A stretch of DNA of 28,362 nt from XYD1-FULL-39-28 sp964539855 (GTDB lineage Bacteria > Patescibacteriota > Minisyncoccia > Minisyncoccales > Staskawiczbacteraceae). The position numbers and the translations under genes are program-made. Below are positions 23,876-28,362 of the stretch, in pieces. The notes beneath the pieces are model-generated. The model had not been told where the DNA came from, searched no databases, and worked only from the letters and a program-made list of their open reading frames with translations. The DNA lies in assembly GCA_964539855.1 (NCBI GenBank), contig CAZIJR010000005.1, positions 1-28,362 on the forward strand, read 5' to 3'. Position 1 is the first letter of the stretch. Each line of letters begins with the position of its first letter.

Positions 23876-26698
23876 ATGGCAGTTGAACAACAATTAATTG
23901 ATTATATTAGAAAAGCAAGATTAGCTGGGCAACCAGATGATCGAAGTAAAGTCCTGCTAATCCAAAATGGCTGGACAGCCGAAGAAATAAAAGAAGCGCT
24001 TGTGGCCTTGGGTGACACACAACAAGAACCAAAGCCAGAGCCAACCATAGAACCTCAAATTCAGCAACAACCCAAACCTGAACAACCGGTCCAGGTTAAA
24101 CCAGAACCTCAAATTCAGCAACAACCCGAGGCACAACCTCAAGCGCAACACCAGGTTTCAGGGGAACCCGAGATTAAAATGCGTCCCGAACCTGAAATTA
24201 AACCTCAGTTTACCCCGCAGACCCAGGCTCAAAACACTCAAAGCAAATATCAAGCTAAACCAGAACCTCCCCATCAGATGCCTTCGGCTGAAAGCAGTAT
24301 GCCAAAGGTCAAAAAAGGAAGTCATTTTATTATAAAATTTTTAATTACTCTAATATTGATTTCCATAATAGGAGTAGGAGGGTTTTTTGCTTTGAAACAA
24401 TTCGGATTTTTAGATAAAATACTTTTTTTTGATTTTTCCCCAAAAATTGTTTCTCCAATCAACGAAGTTAGCAATACCAACAAAACAGCAAATAATCAAA
24501 GTTTTGCTCCATATCTTTTAGAAACTACAAAATATACACCGGCCGTTCCAAGCTACGAGTTGGCCCTGGCAGATATAAATAATTTTGATGACTTTCAAAA
24601 ATCATATGGAGATTTTTCTCAATCTCAAAAAGACGCCCTGCTTCAAAATAACTTTTTTATTCAGGCAAACTATGATAAGTTTTATTCTGCAAACTCAGAC
24701 GGTCTATCTTCTAGAAATGATGACTGGACTGCCCTATATAAGCAAATGGGAGGGTCTTATAATGAATTTGAGAGATTACCAGAAAACTCAGTGTTTATAA
24801 CATCTGATTTTGTGTTGCATGTTTTTCATAAAATAATAGATGAAGAATTCTCTTATATCGAAGAACTAAATTTTTATCCAGCTTTAGCAGATTTAAGCAG
24901 CTCATCGTTAAAAGCATCAGCCCAAGCTTACGCAAGCTCAGAAAACCCTGAACAAAAGGCTAGTTATGAAAGATTGTCTGCATACTTTTTAGTTTCGTCT
25001 GCTATTTTAGACAACGCTTCAGTCGACTACGCCAGTTTTAAAAGCAAAAATTATGTTGATGATTCACAAAGCGACACAAAAGCAAACGTATTGGCCAGAG
25101 CCGGAGATTTGGCAACTGAAAATAGCGTTTCAGACAACGCAAGGAGCATTGCCGAACAGGAAATTAGTTTAATTTTTGACGCAAAAAGCATTGTTCCGTC
25201 TCCGTTGTTGGGTGCATTTCAACCAGACATGCCCGAGGATTACACCCAATTTACCCCAAGAAGCCATTACACAAAAAATGTTATTTTAAGAAATTATTTT
25301 AGAGCAATGATGTGGTACGGCAGAATGAACTTTTTATTAAACAGCCCCGAGCTAACGCGCGACGCCTCCAATATCACAAATCTTATTACGGGCGACCAAT
25401 TGGAAAAATGGGAATCTATTTATCTGCCAACATCATTTTTTGTGGGGCAATCCGACGACTTAACCATATACGACTACAAAAAAGCTATTGCCCAAACAAA
25501 GTTTAATGCTTCCGTAGATGGAGCAAACGGATTAAACACACTCCAAACTGAATTACTTGGCTATCAAAATCCGCAGATTATGTCATCTGTGGTAATTAGT
25601 CCAGATGTTTTTGACACATCAAAGGAGGATTTACAAAATACAACGAAAGGGTTTAGGCTCATAGGCCAACGATTTACCCCAGATGCGTTTATATTCTCCA
25701 GTCTGACACAAGGAGACGAGGCTGCAGATCCTTTAACCGGCCAAAAACTACCAAGCACACCTACCGCCCTTATGGTTTCAACCTTGATGGGTAGCCAAGA
25801 ATCAGGCCAACTTTTAAATTTGTGGATACAAAACAACGCTCCTAATTCTGACCAGGTTCTGGCTAATAAAATGCAAACCCTACAAGATTACTTTGATGCT
25901 ACAACGCAAAATCAGTGGACGCAAAACATATATTGGTCATGGCTTTACACTATAAAATCTTTATTTACCGAAACTACTGACAAAACAAACTACCCGATGT
26001 TTATGAAATCAGAAGATTGGAATAAAAAAAACCTGCAGTCCTTTTTGGGCTCATGGACTGAGCTAAAGCACGACACCTTACTTTATGCGAAACAAAGCTA
26101 TGCTGAACTAGGAGCAGGTGGCCCTGAAGAAACCGATCTAAAACCCGTTCCAAAGGGATATGTCGAGCCAAATATAGAATTTTTTGACCGCTTGATAGCT
26201 TTAGTGAATATGAGCAAAGATGGACTCGCAAGATTTGGTATACTTCCCGATGTTTTTGTAGGAAGAAACGATACCTTCTTAGACGACCTTAAATTTTACA
26301 GGCAAATCGCAGTATCTGAAATAAGCAATAAGGTTATCAGTGATGAAAACTTTGAAAGGTTGAGACTTAGTGCCGGTCAGCTGGACTACATTTTGTCTGC
26401 TCCAGATTCCCAAGTACAGCTTGAAAAAAATGCTAGATCTGCAATTATTGCCGATGTTCATACAGACGTGAAGCAATGGCAGATATTATATGAAGCCGAC
26501 GGCATACCAAATTATATCTATGTTGCAGTAAAGGATGCCAACGGAACACGCTTGACTAAAGGCCTGGTTTACTCTTATTATGAGTTTACCGATGCCCTGG
26601 GCACTCGCATAGATGATTTGAGATGGCAAAGATGGAACTATTCAGATACAATTAAGCAATTAAAATTACCGGACTGGAGCAAATCGCTTATTAAATGA
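23876..26698 (+). CDS. DUF3160 membrane-anchored surface protein
   Basis: A 940-residue protein. Residues 1-45 look like a small helical UBA-like module (LIDYIRKARLAGQPDD, GWTAEEIKEAL). Residues about 48-142 are a Pro/Gln/Glu-rich linker with an 18-residue internal repeat (EPQIQQQP). A membrane helix lies at about 151-173. The rest is a large exported domain matching DUF3160 by its RLPENSVFITSDFVLHVFHK segment, FTPRSHY, LRNYFRAMMWYGRM and a C-terminal DVHTDVK. The function of DUF3160 is unknown. The cytoplasmic module plus linker could sense or tether something inside. The stop overlaps the MEMO-CapA start (ATGA), so the two are translated together. Confidence 0.85.
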   Translation: MAVEQQLIDYIRKARLAGQPDDRSKVLLIQNGWTAEEIKEALVALGDTQQEPKPEPTIEPQIQQQPKPEQPVQVKPEPQIQQQPEAQPQAQHQVSGEPEIKMRPEPEIKPQFTPQTQAQNTQSKYQAKPEPPHQMPSAESSMPKVKKGSHFIIKFLITLILISIIGVGGFFALKQFGFLDKILFFDFSPKIVSPINEVSNTNKTANNQSFAPYLLETTKYTPAVPSYELALADINNFDDFQKSYGDFSQSQKDALLQNNFFIQANYDKFYSANSDGLSSRNDDWTALYKQMGGSYNEFERLPENSVFITSDFVLHVFHKIIDEEFSYIEELNFYPALADLSSSSLKASAQAYASSENPEQKASYERLSAYFLVSSAILDNASVDYASFKSKNYVDDSQSDTKANVLARAGDLATENSVSDNARSIAEQEISLIFDAKSIVPSPLLGAFQPDMPEDYTQFTPRSHYTKNVILRNYFRAMMWYGRMNFLLNSPELTRDASNITNLITGDQLEKWESIYLPTSFFVGQSDDLTIYDYKKAIAQTKFNASVDGANGLNTLQTELLGYQNPQIMSSVVISPDVFDTSKEDLQNTTKGFRLIGQRFTPDAFIFSSLTQGDEAADPLTGQKLPSTPTALMVSTLMGSQESGQLLNLWIQNNAPNSDQVLANKMQTLQDYFDATTQNQWTQNIYWSWLYTIKSLFTETTDKTNYPMFMKSEDWNKKNLQSFLGSWTELKHDTLLYAKQSYAELGAGGPEETDLKPVPKGYVEPNIEFFDRLIALVNMSKDGLARFGILPDVFVGRNDTFLDDLKFYRQIAVSEISNKVISDENFERLRLSAGQLDYILSAPDSQVQLEKNARSAIIADVHTDVKQWQILYEADGIPNYIYVAVKDANGTRLTKGLVYSYYEFTDALGTRIDDLRWQRWNYSDTIKQLKLPDWSKSLIK
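24049..24127 (+). repeat. Short direct repeat in the Pro/Gln-rich linker
   Basis: A 25-bp block is perfectly repeated at 24049-24073 and 24103-24127 (54-bp, 18-codon spacing), encoding the EPQIQQQP segments of the linker. Likely slippage-type expansion. Confidence 0.9.
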
Positions 26699-28353
26699 GA
26701 AACGTAAAAAATATATTTGTACTAATAGTTATAATAGCCGCTGTAACAACAGCGGCTATTTGGTGGATTCTACAAGCAAACCCCGACGGACAAAATTTTT
26801 CGGCAAGTATTATAGATGCTATTGCAGGGCCACCAAATATAACTGCTATAAAAGCTGGCGTAGTTTCGCACCATCTTCTGGCTGAAAACATAATTATTAA
26901 TTTTTACGAAAAAGTCGGCAATAAGGATGTATCAACGGTTTATCTGCTTTCTCCTGATCATTTTAACAATTATTTTGAACCAGACGTCGTAGCATACGTA
27001 AGTTCCCGCGATTGGGACACACCCTATGGCAAGCTGTCCGCTGATACAAATATAATAAACAAATTATCAGATTTGCCTGAAATAGAAACAAAGGACCAAG
27101 TTTTAATGCTTGACCATGGCATTACAGTTGAAATTCCATTTATAAAACGGTTTTTTCCAAATGCAAAAGTTGTCCCTTTAATTCTAAAAAATAATTCTGA
27201 TTTCGAAAATTTTTATGCTCTTGGCGAAAAATTAAAGGAGTTTTCTGGCGAAAACACCATATTAATAGTAAGTAGTGATTTTTCCCATGATGCTCCTTCG
27301 CTCCAGGCCAAAACAAGCGACAGAAAAAGTATTGCTGTTCTAAAAAATTTAAGCTCAGGAAATTTTATTCAAAATACAAGTGACTGTAAGCAATGCTTTG
27401 CTTCGCTCTCAGGATTTTTAAAAAATTATGATACAGGTTTTTATTTATTGGACAATAAAAACTCTTTTAACATTTCAGGAGAGAGTGAAAATTCTGTGAC
27501 CAGCTATGTAACCGGTTATTACGCAAAAAAAAATTACACAGAAATTTTATTTGTGGGCGACATTATGTTTGATAGGGGAATAAGATATTTTGCTAATAAG
27601 AATAACGGAAACAACTTTATTTTTGATAAAATTTATCCAGAACTTTTAAACAAAGACCTTGTTGTAGCAAATCTAGAAGGCCCAATCACAAATTCAAATT
27701 CAGTAAGCATAGAAACCGAGCCAGAAGAAGCAGATAATTTTTTATTTACTTTTGACCCAAGTGTAGCTCAGACGCTTTTTGATAATAATATAAAAATTGT
27801 AAATCTGGGAAACAACCATATTTTAAATTTTGGAGAAGAGGGATTAAAGTCCACCCAAAATTATTTAGACCAAGCTAATGTCTCATATTTTGGAGACCCA
27901 TCTGGAAATATAAGTGCTACCAAAACCATACACAACGTAAAAATCGCCTTTGTAGGTTATAACGAGTTTTTAGGAGATAATCAAAAACAAGTGGTTGATG
28001 AGATAAACAAGCTAAAAACAGAAGTGGATATAGTTGTTATTTCTTGCCACTGGGGAGCGGAATATATGCCAAGTCCCACGGAGACCCAGAAAGACCTGGC
28101 TCATCTGTTTATTGACTCGGGCGCAGATTTACTTATTGGTTCCCATCCACACGTAACACAACCCATGGAGGAGTATAAAGGAAAAAGGATTTATTATTCA
28201 TTGGGTAATTTTATTTTTGACCAGTATTTTTCAGAGGAAACCACGGAGGGGCTGGGTGTTACGTTAAAAATAAACTCTCAGACAAAAGAATTAAGCTTTC
28301 AAGAAATAAAATTTAATCTTCAGCCCAATGGCCAGACTATTATTACTAATTGA
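26695..28353 (+). CDS. MEMO (AmmeMemoRadiSam B)-CapA two-domain fusion
   Basis: A 552-residue protein. It has an N-terminal membrane anchor (about 7-26), a MEMO/AmmeMemoRadiSam-B domain (about 40-270) and a CapA-type PGA_cap domain (about 278-540). The MEMO part has VVSHHLLAE, LLSPDHF, DHGITVEIPF, SSDFSHD and a late Cys pair (CKQCF), matching the metal-site regions of the dioxygenase-like fold. The CapA part has FVGDIMFDRGIR, ANLEGPIT, NLGNNHILNFG, CHWGAEYMPSP, GSHPHVTQP and YSLGNFIFDQ, the calcineurin-like metal motifs used in poly-gamma-glutamate capsule proteins. Both halves look intact. The anchor and context suggest it acts outside the membrane; the substrate is unknown. Confidence 0.85.
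   Translation: MRNVKNIFVLIVIIAAVTTAAIWWILQANPDGQNFSASIIDAIAGPPNITAIKAGVVSHHLLAENIIINFYEKVGNKDVSTVYLLSPDHFNNYFEPDVVAYVSSRDWDTPYGKLSADTNIINKLSDLPEIETKDQVLMLDHGITVEIPFIKRFFPNAKVVPLILKNNSDFENFYALGEKLKEFSGENTILIVSSDFSHDAPSLQAKTSDRKSIAVLKNLSSGNFIQNTSDCKQCFASLSGFLKNYDTGFYLLDNKNSFNISGESENSVTSYVTGYYAKKNYTEILFVGDIMFDRGIRYFANKNNGNNFIFDKIYPELLNKDLVVANLEGPITNSNSVSIETEPEEADNFLFTFDPSVAQTLFDNNIKIVNLGNNHILNFGEEGLKSTQNYLDQANVSYFGDPSGNISATKTIHNVKIAFVGYNEFLGDNQKQVVDEINKLKTEVDIVVISCHWGAEYMPSPTETQKDLAHLFIDSGADLLIGSHPHVTQPMEEYKGKRIYYSLGNFIFDQYFSEETTEGLGVTLKINSQTKELSFQEIKFNLQPNGQTIITN
26733..26760 (+). repeat. Perfect 12-bp inverted repeat inside the MEMO-CapA signal-anchor codons
   Basis: AATAGCCGCTGT (26733-26744) and ACAGCGGCTATT (26749-26760) with a 4-nt loop form a strong hairpin about 38 nt after the start codon, within the membrane-anchor coding sequence. 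It may only reflect the AAVTTAA residues, but such a stable stem in an early coding region is unusual in this AT-rich DNA. Confidence 0.8.
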
Positions 28354-28362
28354 AAAAAATAA

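Noticed and set aside
634..28353. UGA recoding (as in Absconditabacteria/Gracilibacteria)
   Set aside because: TGA ends lysS, the hydrolase, murF-like and other genes exactly where family proteins should end, and no in-frame TGA is needed.

Overview
This is an AT-rich bacterial fragment with tightly packed genes. It most likely comes from the Candidate Phyla Radiation (Patescibacteria), probably a Parcubacteria-like lineage. The case for this is the mix of a minimal wall and division set, a Mur ligase with a membrane-embedded N-terminus, a CAP/sortase/Cys-rich surface cassette, a DUF3160 membrane protein, a MEMO-CapA fusion, and almost no Shine-Dalgarno sequences. The lineage is inference; 16S rRNA is not in the window. 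TGA is used as a normal stop, so this is not one of the UGA-recoding CPR groups.

Layout. 1-600: the 3' end of 23S rRNA, 5S rRNA and an intrinsic terminator. 634-3963 (+): mreC-mreD-mrdA, the rod-shape and elongation module. 3962-4510: an unidentified structured RNA on the minus strand with its own promoter and terminator, back to back with the lysS promoter. 4604-7723 (+): lysS, a cytidylyltransferase-fold gene and serS. 7780-7925 (-): a possible small RNA. 7935-13985 (+): an alpha/beta hydrolase, a MurF-like ligase, a DegT aminotransferase, a Nudix hydrolase, a FemX-like transferase and an FtsQ-like protein, a wall-precursor and division operon. 14033-17807 (+): CAP protein, sortase and a large Cys-rich surface protein. 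17826-22069 (-): a CDP-alcohol phosphatidyltransferase, cysS, dnaB and recR, transcribed in that order. 22104-23801 (+): a small multidrug-export family protein and dnaX. 23876-28353 (+): a DUF3160 protein and a MEMO-CapA fusion, overlapping by ATGA.

Two runs of 100 N are each flanked by the same 55-bp sequence on both sides. These look like scaffolding artefacts in which overlapping contig ends were not merged. Collapsing them restores an intact phosphatidyltransferase and a continuous RNA of about 320 nt.

The most unusual signals are: (1) the unidentified structured RNA; (2) a hairpin element of about 70 nt found twice, each time just upstream of an internal operon gene, with a compensatory base-pair change between copies; (3) promoters placed so that transcription should begin at or a few bases before the start codon (leaderless mRNAs), including an interlocked divergent pair; (4) a possible small RNA or mini-ORF head to head with a leaderless promoter. 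All functions are read from sequence motifs; no search or folding program was run.
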